Numbered from the stretch's first letter, positions 1-7,944 are shown. The stretch is DNA of 64,000 bases from Streptomyces sp. AM 2-1-1 (GCF_029167645.1 NZ_CP119147.1:3410001-3474000); one strand, 5' to 3'. A program made the numbers and translations. Notes: generated by a model from the sequence alone, not told the origin.

Positions 1-289
1 GAGCGACGCCGTACGTCCCCGGGCCGGCGGTGTACGCCGGCGCGGCGGTGTACACCGGGCCGCCGTAGGGTGCCGGGCCGCCGTACACCGCACTGCCGCA
101 GGCCGCCCCGTACGCCCCCTCGCCGTCCTCGCCGGCCCCGCCCGTCCGGTTCACTCCGACCGACCTGCCGGACCTGCCCGACCCGCCCGTTCCACTCGTC
201 CCACTGGTCCCGCTCGTTCTGCCCGTCCTGCTCGTCGCGCCCGTTCCGCTCGTCCCACTGGTTCCGTCGGTGCCGCTGGCTGAGCTCAT
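1..289 (-). CDS. N-terminal part of a low-complexity Gly/Ser/Thr/Tyr-rich protein (runs off window)
   Basis: An open frame begins with ATG at 289 and runs leftward off the window, giving 96 codons without a stop. A good ribosome binding site (GAAAGAGGTGAG) lies just upstream of the ATG. The visible part has no recognisable domain. It opens with about 45 residues of Gly-Thr-Ser and Gly-Arg-Ser repeats, then changes to Tyr/Pro/Gly/Ala-rich sequence (YGGPAPYGGPVY). Such tails often precede a membrane or kinase-like domain in Streptomyces, but the rest lies outside the window. It is divergent from the HTH-TPR regulator at 456. The ribosome binding site and coherent frame make it more likely coding than the competing plus-strand frames. 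Confidence 0.6.
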   Translation of the reverse strand, partial: MSSASGTDGTSGTSGTGATSRTGRTSGTSGTSGTGGSGRSGRSVGVNRTGGAGEDGEGAYGAACGSAVYGGPAPYGGPVYTAAPAYTAGPGTYGVA

Positions 290-455
290 TGCGGACTCAC
301 CTCTTTCATCGTGAAGGGTGGATCTGAACTCCCGGAGGGATGCCTTTCAGTGAACGTGTGAACACACACAGTGAGGAGATGCCAGGCTGTGGGCCCCCTG
401 TAGTCCCGCGTAGGCCAGGCCGGGCGGACCGCCCTGGTGAAGGAGTGAGCGCAAG

Positions 456-1817
456 GTGCCCGAATCCCCGGAGATCGGCGAGTTGATCCGCCAGGCGTGC
501 GCGGCACGTGGCTGGGGGCCGACCAAACTCGCCCGTGAGCTGGGAATCGCCGAGGGACGGGGACCCAACGGCCTCGACCGCCAGTCGGTCCGGCGCTGGA
601 TGGCCGGCCGCCGGAAGCCCGACTACTGGCTCCCCTACATCGCCGAAGTACTCGGCCTGGACACCGCGCCGGTGCCCTCCGTACCCGCTCAACGAAGTGC
701 CTCTCGCTCCCTTGCGGGCCTCGATACCGTGGCGTCAGTAGTCGAGTTGGGGAGGAACGACGTGCTTCGGCGAAACTTCCTGGCCGCCTCGGGCGCCCAC
801 GCTCTGGGCGCTCTGAACCTGCCCGACCCCGAGAGCGTCACCCGCCGGACCAACCGCGCCGGCGGCGTACGGGTCGGCTCCGGCGAGGTGGCCGCCGTAC
901 GGCAGATGACCCGTGCCCTCGGCGACAGCGCCGCCGAACTCGGCGGTGGCCACGCCCGCCACCTCGCCGTCCGCTACCTCACCGAGGACGTCGCCCCCTG
1001 GCTCGACGGCACCTACACCGAGGCGATCGGCGTCGAGTTGTTCGCCGCGACCTCCCAACTCGTGCACCTGGCGGGTTGGATGGCCCAGGACGAGGGCAAC
1101 CAGGGCATGGCCCAGCAGTACTACGCCCACGCGCACGCCCTCGCCGTCGCCGCCGGCGAACCCGAACTCTCCGCGACAGCGCTACGGGGACTGGCCGTTC
1201 AGGCGATCGACCTCGGGCCGAAGTACGGCGCCGTGGCGCTGCGCCTCTCCGAACGCTGTGTCGACACCGCGAAGGCCCTGGACGACCCGCGCGCGATCTC
1301 GTACTACCAGACCACCCTGGCGGACGCCGCCGCCCTCGACGGTGACCACCGCCTCGCCACCCGGGCCCTCACCGCCGCCCAGTCCGCGATCGAGAAGAAC
1401 CCCGACCCGACCCCCGGCGAATCCTGGGCCTCGCACTTCAGCATCGGCCGCTGGGCCCACCACTCCGGGATGATCCTCGCCCGCCTCGGCGACCTCGACA
1501 GCGCCTCCGGCCACCTCCGCGAATCCCTGGAGATCCACGGCATCGACCGCCGCCGCAGCCGCGCCATCGTCCTCGCCGACCTCGGCCAGATCCACCTCCG
1601 CCGGGGCCACCTCGACGCCGCCCTCGCCACCTGGACCGATTTCCTCGACTGCGCGGACGGCATCCGCTCCGTCAAGGTCACCGAGGCCGCCGAGGACATG
1701 CGCACCCGGCTGGACAAGTACCGCAAGATCCCGGGCGTCGAGGAGCTGCGCACCCGGGCGGAGAGCCGCCTGGCGACAGGGGTGGGCGCGGCCGCGGGTG
1801 CTTCCGCGAGCGGGTGA
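456..1817 (+). CDS. XRE/BldD-type HTH transcriptional regulator with TPR domain
   Basis: A 453-residue cytoplasmic regulator. Residues about 6-70 form a helix-turn-helix of the lambda-repressor type, including the segment TKLARELGI and a recognition region RQSVRRWMAGRRKP. A linker follows, then a short LRRNFLAASGA segment. From about 200 to the end the sequence is helical TPR-like, with pairs such as GMAQQYYAHAHALAVAAGE and LGDLDSASGHLRESLEIHG. This architecture is common in Streptomyces, where TPR repeats probably sense a protein or peptide partner. Ligand and targets cannot be read from sequence. The GTG start at 456 has AAGGAG ten bases upstream. It is divergent from the partial gene on its left and convergent with the deacetylase on its right. 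Confidence 0.85.
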   Translation: MPESPEIGELIRQACAARGWGPTKLARELGIAEGRGPNGLDRQSVRRWMAGRRKPDYWLPYIAEVLGLDTAPVPSVPAQRSASRSLAGLDTVASVVELGRNDVLRRNFLAASGAHALGALNLPDPESVTRRTNRAGGVRVGSGEVAAVRQMTRALGDSAAELGGGHARHLAVRYLTEDVAPWLDGTYTEAIGVELFAATSQLVHLAGWMAQDEGNQGMAQQYYAHAHALAVAAGEPELSATALRGLAVQAIDLGPKYGAVALRLSERCVDTAKALDDPRAISYYQTTLADAAALDGDHRLATRALTAAQSAIEKNPDPTPGESWASHFSIGRWAHHSGMILARLGDLDSASGHLRESLEIHGIDRRRSRAIVLADLGQIHLRRGHLDAALATWTDFLDCADGIRSVKVTEAAEDMRTRLDKYRKIPGVEELRTRAESRLATGVGAAAGASASG

Positions 1818-1915
1818 CGGGTGGGGCGGAGTGCGGGCACGGCGTCAGGGGCAGCCGGAAGGCCGGTGCGCGGTCGCGTCCGGCGGGCGGGAACGGGCCC
1901 CCGAGGCCCTCATCG

Positions 1916-1937
1916 GCACCCGCTCAGGAGCGGGTGC
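1916..1937. terminator. bidirectional hairpin between convergent genes
   Basis: Two perfect 10-bp arms (GCACCCGCTC and GAGCGGGTGC) are separated by only two bases. The hairpin lies in the gap between the converging HTH-TPR regulator and the deacetylase, so it is probably a shared terminator. There is no T tract, as is usual in high-GC actinobacteria. Confidence 0.55.
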
Positions 1938-1980
1938 GCGCCGCATGCGCCCGCGCCCCCGCCGCGTACGCCCGCGCTCC

Positions 1981-2976
1981 TCACACCCGCGGCCGCGCCC
2001 CGACACCTGAGGCGACCGCCGGGACCCCCCTCCGCCAGACCCGCTGCACCTCCGCGTAGCCGACCAGCCGGATGCCCTCCTCGGCCAGCACCGTCCGGGC
2101 CTCCGGCGAGACCAGGAACTCGTAGTCCGTGCGCCGTACGCGCCAGCCGTCGTCGATCGCCCGGGACTCCGGGGCCCCGGTGCTCGGGTGGATCGCCCAC
2201 TCGTTGAGGCCGGGTGGCAGGTCGCGCAGGAGCTGGGCGTACCGGGCGGGCTTCTCGTCGAGGGGGAGGCGGTAGCTGTCCAGGAAGTCGTTCTCGCTGC
2301 AGGGGAGTCGGCGCTCCGCCAGCATCCGGCGAGCGGGCGCGAGCCAGGCGCGTACGGCGAGCCCGTACTCGGCGCCCAGTGACACGGTGAGGTCGAAGAC
2401 GTCGTCGCGCCCGCCGTCCGCCAGGCAGTGGAAGTCCAGGTGGGTGGGGGCGAGCCCGGCGTCGGCGACGGTGTCGATCTGGGCCCGGAACTCCCGCTCG
2501 ACCTCCTCGATCCGCGCCTGGGCGAGGAGGGCCGCGCGACCGGCGGGGGTGGGAGCGAAGAGCCTGCCCGCCGGGTCGAGCAGGGACGGCACGCTCTCCT
2601 TCGCCGCCACCGGGCCCCACGGACGGTCCGGCATTTCGCAGACCATCGTGAGGTGCACCCCGAACGAGATCTCCGGCCGCCTTTCCAGCCGTCGCATCGC
2701 GTCGGGTGCGGCCGCACACGGCACCATCAGACTGCACGATCCCGCGATGCCCTGCTCGACCGATTCGATCACCGCCTCGTTGATCGCTGGATACATGCCG
2801 AAGTCGTCGCAGTTGACGAGCAACAGGCGGGCCTGTGAGGGGTGTCCGAGCATGGCTCCCGGCCGGGGCGACCGCGCGGCCGCCCCGGTACCGGCGTCGG
2901 TGACACGGGCCGCACCGGCGCCACGGGTGGTGGCCGCGTCCACGGCGGCCCGGGAAGTGCGGTTGTCGTCCTTCAT
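1981..2976 (-). CDS. ChbG/YdjC (HpnK-like) carbohydrate deacetylase
   Basis: The 331-residue product matches the YdjC/ChbG fold, metal-dependent deacetylases of N-acetylated saccharides such as diacetylchitobiose. The expected metal-site motifs are present: NCDDFG with D57/D58, GVHLT with H108, and THLDFH with H179/H183. The first 40 residues are Ala/Gly/Arg-rich and unlike the family. An internal ATG at residue 42 (MLGHPSQARLLLVNCDDFG) would give a family-typical length, but its GGGAG lies very close to it. The ATG at 2976 has no clear ribosome binding site, so the start is uncertain. Substrate is not deducible. The gene stands alone, with the antiporter operon diverging upstream. Confidence 0.8.
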   Translation of the reverse strand: MKDDNRTSRAAVDAATTRGAGAARVTDAGTGAAARSPRPGAMLGHPSQARLLLVNCDDFGMYPAINEAVIESVEQGIAGSCSLMVPCAAAPDAMRRLERRPEISFGVHLTMVCEMPDRPWGPVAAKESVPSLLDPAGRLFAPTPAGRAALLAQARIEEVEREFRAQIDTVADAGLAPTHLDFHCLADGGRDDVFDLTVSLGAEYGLAVRAWLAPARRMLAERRLPCSENDFLDSYRLPLDEKPARYAQLLRDLPPGLNEWAIHPSTGAPESRAIDDGWRVRRTDYEFLVSPEARTVLAEEGIRLVGYAEVQRVWRRGVPAVASGVGARPRV

Positions 2977-3157
2977 GTCCGCAGTCTGCGGCTCGTTCCC
3001 CCGCCCGAGACAGCGGATTGATCCTGCCCCGTACGCCCGGGCCCTTCCCCCGGTTCCCGGTCACGCGTATGGATCGCGTTAAGGTAAGGAAAGGTAAAGA
3101 GATCACCAAGAGCTGTCATGGGCGTCCGCGCGTCGGCGTCCCACTCGGGAGGAAGTC

Positions 3158-3628
3158 ATGGGAACCCGCCGCACCACGCTGCCCGGAGTAGGGGCTCAGT
3201 ACGACTTCACCACCGCGACGGGCCAGCACATCTCCGTCGTCGTCCACCACGACGGGCGCCGGTTCATCGGGTTCTACGAGCAGGACGACCCAGATTCGTG
3301 CCGGCTCTCCGTACCCCTGACGACCCACGAGGCGACCGCGCTGGCCCATCTCATCGATGCCGCGCCCATCGACGCCGTACGGACGGAGGGCATCGACCTC
3401 GTCACCGAGCACATTCCGCTCGGGGCGCGTTCGCCGTACGGGGGAAGGGTGTTGGGGGACACGCAGGCGAGGACCCGTACGGGGGCGTCGATCGTGGCGG
3501 TGCTGCGGACCCACAGTGCGCACCCTTCGCCGGGGCCCGACTTCCGGCTGGCCATCGGCGACACGCTCGTCGCGGTGGGTACGCGTGAGGGCGTCGACGC
3601 GCTCTCCGAGATCATTGCGGAGGGCTGA
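3158..3628 (+). CDS. RCK_C (TrkA-C) regulatory subunit of cation:proton antiporter (KhtT/CpeA-like)
   Basis: A 156-residue soluble protein. Residues 1-75 resemble the KhtT N-terminal domain, and about 95-155 form a TrkA-C (RCK_C) fold ending in the typical LAIGDTLVAVGTREGVDALSEI. The GTG of the antiporter follows its stop after only two bases, so the two are co-translated. In Bacillus, KhtT gates the K+/H+ antiporter KhtU. In S. venezuelae an RCK_C protein named CpeA, encoded next to an antiporter, binds c-di-AMP. By analogy this is the gating subunit, and a c-di-AMP ligand is inference. The ATG at 3158 has a strong GGGAGGAAG upstream. Confidence 0.85.
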   Translation: MGTRRTTLPGVGAQYDFTTATGQHISVVVHHDGRRFIGFYEQDDPDSCRLSVPLTTHEATALAHLIDAAPIDAVRTEGIDLVTEHIPLGARSPYGGRVLGDTQARTRTGASIVAVLRTHSAHPSPGPDFRLAIGDTLVAVGTREGVDALSEIIAEG

Positions 3629-3630
3629 TC

Positions 3631-4917
3631 GTGCACGACATGACCGCACTGCTGGTGGAGCTGGGCTCCGTCATTCTCGGGCTGGGGATCATCGGGCGGT
3701 TCGCCGGCCGGATAGGTCTCTCGCCGATCCCCCTCTACCTCCTGGCAGGTCTGGCGTTCGGCGAGGGCGGGCTGCTGCCGCTGGGGGCCAGTGAGGAGTT
3801 CACCGCGGTCGGCGCCGAAATAGGCGTGATCCTGCTGCTGCTCCTCCTCGGACTCGAGTACAGCGCCTCCGAACTGGTCACGAGCCTCAAGACGCAGTAC
3901 CCCTCCGGCCTCGTCGACTTCGTCCTCAACGCCACCCCCGGTGCGGTCGCCGCGCTGATCCTCGGCTGGGGTCCCGCCGGGGCCGTCGCACTGGCCGGGG
4001 TCACCTGGATCTCCTCGTCCGGCGTGATCGCCAAGGTGATGACGGACCTCGGCCGTCTCGGCAACCGCGAGACGCCGGTCATCCTCGGCGTCCTCGTCAT
4101 CGAGGACCTGGCGATGGCGGTCTACCTGCCGCTGCTGACCGCCATGGTCGCCGGGGTCGGCCTCGCCGGCGGCAGCATCGCGCTGCTGATCGCGCTCGGG
4201 ACCGTCGGCTTCGTCCTCTACCTGGCCCTGCGCCACGGCCGCCTCATCAGCCGGGCCGTCTCCTCCGACAACCCGGAAATGCTGCTCCTCGTCGTCCTCG
4301 GCCTGACCGTGCTCGTCGCCGGGCTGGCGCAGGAACTCCAGGTCTCGGCTGCCGTGGGCGCGTTCCTCGTCGGCATCGCGCTCTCCGGCGAGGTCGCCGA
4401 AGGGGCACGCAAGCTGCTGACACCGTTGCGGGACCTCTTCGCCGCGGTCTTCTTCGTCTTCTTCGGTCTCTCGACCAACCCGGCCGACATCCCGCCGGTC
4501 CTGCTCCCGGCCGCGCTGCTCGCCATCGTCACCCTGCTGACCAAGGTCTTCACCGGCTGGTACGCGGCCCGTCGCGCCGGCATCAAGTCGCGCGGCCGGT
4601 GGCGTGCCGGTGGCACGCTCGTGGCACGCGGCGAGTTCTCCATCGTCATCGCGGGCCTGGCCGTGGCGACCGAGCCGCGCATCGGGCCCATCGCCACCGC
4701 TTACGTGCTGATCCTGGTCATCCTCGGCCCGCTCACCGCCCGCTGGACCGAACCGGTCGTCACCCGGCTCAAGGCGATGCGCGGTGGCGGCGCCGGTGCC
4801 GGCAGCAGCGGGAGCGGCACCGGTCCTGTGCGGGAGTCCAGGACGGCCACCGCGGCGGCCGTGCGGCCCACCCACGACGACCTCACGCCCGAGCACGTCG
4901 GCGAGGGCCGCGACTGA
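3631..4917 (+). CDS. CPA2-family cation:proton antiporter (KhtU-like)
   Basis: A 428-residue integral membrane protein with about 11-13 hydrophobic segments between residues 5 and 380. These include ILLLLLLGLEYSASEL and VSAAVGAFLVGIALSGE, hallmarks of the Na+/H+ exchanger fold. It lacks the fused RCK domain of KefB-like proteins because that domain is the separate upstream gene. The C-terminal 45 residues are a Gly/Ser-rich and acidic cytoplasmic tail. Start is GTG at 3631, two bases after the stop of the regulatory subunit. Likely role is K+ or Na+ efflux coupled to proton entry for pH and turgor control. The transported ion is not decidable from sequence. Confidence 0.88.
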   Translation: MHDMTALLVELGSVILGLGIIGRFAGRIGLSPIPLYLLAGLAFGEGGLLPLGASEEFTAVGAEIGVILLLLLLGLEYSASELVTSLKTQYPSGLVDFVLNATPGAVAALILGWGPAGAVALAGVTWISSSGVIAKVMTDLGRLGNRETPVILGVLVIEDLAMAVYLPLLTAMVAGVGLAGGSIALLIALGTVGFVLYLALRHGRLISRAVSSDNPEMLLLVVLGLTVLVAGLAQELQVSAAVGAFLVGIALSGEVAEGARKLLTPLRDLFAAVFFVFFGLSTNPADIPPVLLPAALLAIVTLLTKVFTGWYAARRAGIKSRGRWRAGGTLVARGEFSIVIAGLAVATEPRIGPIATAYVLILVILGPLTARWTEPVVTRLKAMRGGGAGAGSSGSGTGPVRESRTATAAAVRPTHDDLTPEHVGEGRD

Positions 4918-4942
4918 CGCCCTGCGGCGCCACCCCGTAACA

Positions 4943-5017
4943 CCACGAGGTCTCCCTTTCCTCCTCGTCCCGGAGCGGCCGACGGCTGCCAGGACGGGAG
5001 AGCGGGAGACCTCGTGG
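4943..5017. terminator. long-loop inverted repeat between convergent genes
   Basis: Perfect 14-bp arms CCACGAGGTCTCCC (4943-4956) and GGGAGACCTCGTGG (5004-5017) enclose a 47-base loop. It sits between the antiporter stop and the convergent lipoprotein stop, consistent with a bidirectional terminator. Confidence 0.6.
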
Positions 5018-5075
5018 CGTGGTGCGCGGTGCCCGGTGCGCGGTGCGTTGTGGCGGGCGCCGTGCGCCGTGTGCG

Positions 5076-5675
5076 TCAGCGGTTGTCGACGATGCTCTTG
5101 GCGATGCCGTTCGCGACGACGACCTCGGCAGCGACGCCGTCGCCCTTGGTCGCGGCCTCCAGCATCTCCTCGCTGCACGGCATCGCCGCCTGGCCGCCCT
5201 CCACGCCGCAGATGTCTCCGGTGCCCTCGATGTCCGTGTCCTCGGAGACGAAGAACTGCTGCTCGACGCCGTCCGGGCGGACCACGGTGTACTTGCCGGG
5301 GGCGAGGAAGCGCACCTTCCCGTTCCAGGTGCCGTTGACGCCCTTGCCCTGGTCGATGCCCTCGATCACCGTCTCCGGTTCGTCCGAGGCCGTGTCCCCG
5401 CCCGAGGTGGCGCTGCCACCGCTGGTGCTGCCGCCGCCGCTGCCACTGCCGCTGGTGCTGCCGCCGTCGGAAGCGGCCGGGGTGGCGGACGGGGCGTCCT
5501 GCTCGGCCGGGGCCGACGCCGAGGGAGCCGCCGGGGCGCTGCTGCCCGCGTCCTTGGCGCCGGTGTCCGAGGCCGCGTCGTCCGAGTCGCTGCCCTGACA
5601 GGCGGTGAGGAGCAGGGTGCTCGCGACAGCGGCGGCGACGAGGACGGCGGTCTTGGTACGGAGGGCCGAGGCCAT
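5076..5675 (-). CDS. secreted lipoprotein of unknown function
   Basis: A 199-residue protein with a type II signal peptide: K/R-bearing N-region, hydrophobic core VLVAAAVASTLLL and lipobox LTAC with Cys26. It should be lipid-anchored outside the cytoplasmic membrane. Residues 30-105 are a Ser/Gly/Ala/Asp-rich spacer. The C-terminal domain of about 95 residues contains NGTWNGKVRFLAPGKYTV and two cysteines (GDICG, AMPCSEE) that could form a disulfide. I do not recognise the domain. The ATG at 5675 was chosen because GGGAG lies eight bases upstream and the signal peptide begins there. An upstream extension of the frame adds only arginine-rich sequence. Confidence 0.8.
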   Translation of the reverse strand: MASALRTKTAVLVAAAVASTLLLTACQGSDSDDAASDTGAKDAGSSAPAAPSASAPAEQDAPSATPAASDGGSTSGSGSGGGSTSGGSATSGGDTASDEPETVIEGIDQGKGVNGTWNGKVRFLAPGKYTVVRPDGVEQQFFVSEDTDIEGTGDICGVEGGQAAMPCSEEMLEAATKGDGVAAEVVVANGIAKSIVDNR

Positions 5676-6012
5676 GTGAGTGCTCCCGTGGGAAGGGCGT
5701 CCGCGGAGAGACGTCTCCTCGGTAAGCCGGTGATCTGCGGTGGGACCTGCGTGGGACATGCGGTGCGCCGTGCGGTGCGGCAAGTTGCGGAGCCTGCTGC
5801 GGGACCCCCGTGCGACAGGCCGCGGGACCTGCGTGGGGCTCGCTGTGTGATCACTATGAACCCGCAGGAGGCCCGCTCGCCCGGAAGTCCTGGACCCACG
5901 ACACCGCCGTCATCGTTCCCGTACAGAGCAACAGTTGTGTACCGCACACGGCGCGCCGCCTTCACCCGACCCGCGGGTCGTCCGGCGTGAACCGGCGCAC
6001 GGACCGCCGCCC
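5676..6012. other. intergenic stretch upstream of lipoprotein gene
   Basis: No convincing gene. The stretch holds CGTGCGG-rich sequence and a 14-bp direct repeat GGGACCTGCGTGGG at 5742-5755 and 5824-5837. The promoter of the lipoprotein gene must lie here but I cannot point to it. Confidence 0.4.
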
Positions 6013-6029
6013 AGGACTTGTCCGGGCGA

Positions 6030-6323
6030 TCACGTGCGGAGCCAGATCGTGAGGGCTGCGACGGTTGCGGTTCCGAGGTGGACGTACCGGCGCTTGTCAC
6101 AGCGGGTGGCCACCGCTCGGTGCTGCTCGAGCCGGTTGACGGCCCGCTTCCAAGGCCCGAACCGTTCGGGCGGCTCACGCCACTGCGCGCCGGTCCGCAC
6201 GCGGTGCGGAGTCCCGTCGATCACCTGCCGGTGGTCGCGCCACCGGCCACACCGCCTGTTGCTGACCGGCAGGAACGGCCGCAGCCGTTCCCACGCAGCA
6301 TCACTCGGACCACCCCGCCCCAT
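6030..6323 (-). pseudogene. IS5-family transposase, internally deleted (N- and C-terminal ends fused)
   Basis: From the likely start at 6323 the 97-codon frame reads MGRGGPSDAAWERLRPFLP and continues to ERFGPWK. This is the DUF4096-type N-terminus of IS5-group transposases. At about 6146 it jumps directly to VNRLEQHRAVATRCDKRRY and ends TIWLRT, which is how these transposases end. About two thirds of the protein, including the catalytic DDE core, is missing, yet the frame is preserved across the junction. It cannot be an active transposase. In-frame codons continue upstream to 6365 but do not resemble the family. The stop lies inside the left terminal repeat. Confidence 0.85.
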
Positions 6324-6379
6324 GACCGGAAGAACGACCCGGACAGACGGCAGTCCCAAGATCACACGAGTCCTGATCC

Positions 6380-6853
6380 CTACTCCGTGACGAACGGTGC
6401 GTATCCGACCGGGACCTCGCTCACCCGAAGGTCCGAGAAGAGCAAGGTCACCTTGTGCGCGTTGGTTTCCATGCGCACCTCATGAAAATCGATTCCGAGA
6501 GCCTTCGACCAGCGGTGGGTCGCCTTGGACTCAGGAAGGAGTTCGGCTCCCGGGTACAGGGCGTGCCACTTCACGCCCCAGACGTATCCGTCGAGGCCGG
6601 CACCGGACTGGTGGTCGATGAGCCGGTCGTCCAAGGAGACCCGCCAGGTCTCCGCCGGCACTGAGGTCTCACACCGGGCCTCAACGCAGTACCGGAAGAG
6701 ATACCGCAGGTGGGACGGCACGATGCCGGTACTGGGATCAGCCGTCGCGTAGACGATGACCTCGTAGTCGCGCATGTAGTTGGTGTATCCGTGGTGCACG
6801 ACAGCGTGATCGAAGGTCTCGTCCAGCATCTGCTCGAGTACGGCGGTGTCCAT
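6380..6853 (-). CDS. YxiG-like passenger protein of the IS element
   Basis: An intact 157-residue soluble protein with no signal peptide or membrane segment. Its motifs MRDYEV, LRYLFRYCVEA, DGYVWGVKWH and ETNAHKVTLLFSDL match, from memory, the YxiG-like domain family found in Streptomyces and near Bacillus toxin/immunity loci. Molecular function is unknown. The ATG at 6853 has AAGGG upstream. It lies wholly between the terminal repeats, in the same direction as the transposase remnant, so it travels as cargo. Its base composition is visibly less GC-rich than its neighbours (for example the 6455-6560 segment), which fits acquisition. An immunity-protein role is inference only. Confidence 0.7.
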   Translation of the reverse strand: MDTAVLEQMLDETFDHAVVHHGYTNYMRDYEVIVYATADPSTGIVPSHLRYLFRYCVEARCETSVPAETWRVSLDDRLIDHQSGAGLDGYVWGVKWHALYPGAELLPESKATHRWSKALGIDFHEVRMETNAHKVTLLFSDLRVSEVPVGYAPFVTE

Positions 6854-6942
6854 GCCGCCCTTCTACATCACTCGACGAGACCTTCGACAACGAGATTCAC
6901 GGGTGTGGGGCGCCGTTGCCTCGGAGATCGCCCGGACAAGTC

Positions 6943-7944
6943 CTAGAGCGGGGTCGCCGCGTGCAGGATGCGTACCAGCGCGACCGTGGCGTTCACCGAC
7001 GAGAGGGCCGAGGCGGTGGTGCCCGCCGTCGCCGTCAGCGCGGCCAGCAGCAGATGGGCCGAGGCCGGGGGCCAGAAGCGGGTGGGCGGGGCCGCGTCGA
7101 GGAGGGCGGCGACCCGGCGCGGTACCGGGCCTCCCGCCGCGAAGGCGGCCGGCCCCTCGACGGGTGGACGGGCCGGGCCCAGCGCCGCCTTGCCCACGGC
7201 CCGCGCCACCACCCGGCGGCTGCCGACCGCCCGGGCGGCCTCCTCGTCGGCCCACCGCTCGGTGCTGTACGCCACCGCCGTACGGAGCGGGATCAGGAAC
7301 GGGTTGGCGCGCGCGGCGAGTTGGGTCAGCAGCAGGGAGCGGTGGTGGCGCCCCGCCAGATGGGCCCGCTCGTGGGCGAAGAGGGCCTGCTGCTCGGGCG
7401 GTTCGAGACGGCCGAGCAGGCCGGTGGAGACGACCACCCGGCCCGTACCACCTGCCCGGCCCGGCCCGTCCGTACCGCCCGGACGGGTCGTCCGGCCGGC
7501 ACGTCCGGGGCCGGCCGGCAGCGCGTACGCGTACGGGGTGGGGGAGTCGACCACGCTCACCCCGTGCTCGTCCACCGGCCCCGACGCCTCCAGCGCCCGG
7601 GCCGCGGCGACCCGGGTACGGACATGGCGGACGAGCGTCGCCGCGCAGCCGGCCACCACCACGCCCAGGACGCCGATCGCCGGCAGGCCCGTCCGGTCCT
7701 CGTACGGCAGCGCGGCCCGCACCTCGGGGTCCGACCAGCCGTCGGGCAGCGGGTTGCCCGGGAGCTGGGCCGTGCCGACCACCATCAGCAGGGCGAGGCA
7801 GAGGGTGCTGCAGAGGGCGAGCGTCGTACCGACGGCGGTCAGCAGCCGGGTCGCGCTGCGCGGGTGGAGATGGTGGGCGGCGAGCCGCGCGACGGGAAGC
7901 GCGGTCAGCGGCAGGACGAGTGGCAGGTAGACGAAGACGCCCAT
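6943..7944 (-). CDS. M56-family (BlaR1-like) membrane metalloprotease
   Basis: A 333-residue protein with membrane helices near residues 2-20, 38-58, 88-106 and about 290-315. The cytoplasmic zinc protease motif HERAH is at 191-195 and a downstream Glu-rich WADEEAA may supply the third ligand. It lacks the penicillin-binding sensor domain of classical BlaR1. It follows the BlaI gene by 13 bp, so the pair is a repressor/protease operon in which the protease is expected to cleave BlaI. A Gly/Arg/Thr low-complexity insert occupies 145-168. The stop codon TAG straddles the edge of the adjacent insertion element, so the C-terminus may have been trimmed. Confidence 0.85.
   Translation of the reverse strand: MGVFVYLPLVLPLTALPVARLAAHHLHPRSATRLLTAVGTTLALCSTLCLALLMVVGTAQLPGNPLPDGWSDPEVRAALPYEDRTGLPAIGVLGVVVAGCAATLVRHVRTRVAAARALEASGPVDEHGVSVVDSPTPYAYALPAGPGRAGRTTRPGGTDGPGRAGGTGRVVVSTGLLGRLEPPEQQALFAHERAHLAGRHHRSLLLTQLAARANPFLIPLRTAVAYSTERWADEEAARAVGSRRVVARAVGKAALGPARPPVEGPAAFAAGGPVPRRVAALLDAAPPTRFWPPASAHLLLAALTATAGTTASALSSVNATVALVRILHAATPL

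Larger units (their letters stand above)
6013..6944. mobile_element. 932-bp non-autonomous IS5-type element with passenger gene
   Basis: Perfect 19-bp terminal inverted repeats AGGACTTGTCCGGGCGATC occupy 6013-6031 and, inverted, 6926-6944. Between them lie a remnant of an IS5-family transposase next to the left repeat and an intact 157-codon passenger gene between the transposase start and the right repeat. A complete IS5-type element has its transposase start within roughly 50-100 bp of the repeat. Here the gap is about 600 bp and is filled by the passenger. The right flank reads TAG, matching the CTAG target of the IS427 subgroup. The left flank reads CCA, so no clean target duplication remains. 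Movement would need a transposase supplied in trans. Confidence 0.8.

Noticed and set aside
70..327. Plus-strand frame with Ser/Arg/Pro repeats at the left edge
   Set aside because: The opposite strand has an ATG with a good ribosome binding site and an uninterrupted frame across the edge, so this is its shadow.
3079..3098. TTAAGGTAAGGAAAGGTAAA considered as an iron box (DmdR1) upstream of the antiporter operon
   Set aside because: It lacks the inverted TTAGGTTAGGCTAACCTAA symmetry.
3274..5178. Long minus-strand open frame of 634 codons opposite the antiporter genes
   Set aside because: It is Gly/Asp/Arg-rich without any domain, lies exactly opposite two well-supported genes, and has no ribosome binding site. 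It is a GC-rich antisense shadow.
6324..6365. Upstream in-frame extension of the transposase remnant
   Set aside because: Its 14 codons do not resemble IS5 transposases, which begin at the MGRG-type start; it is probably linker sequence.
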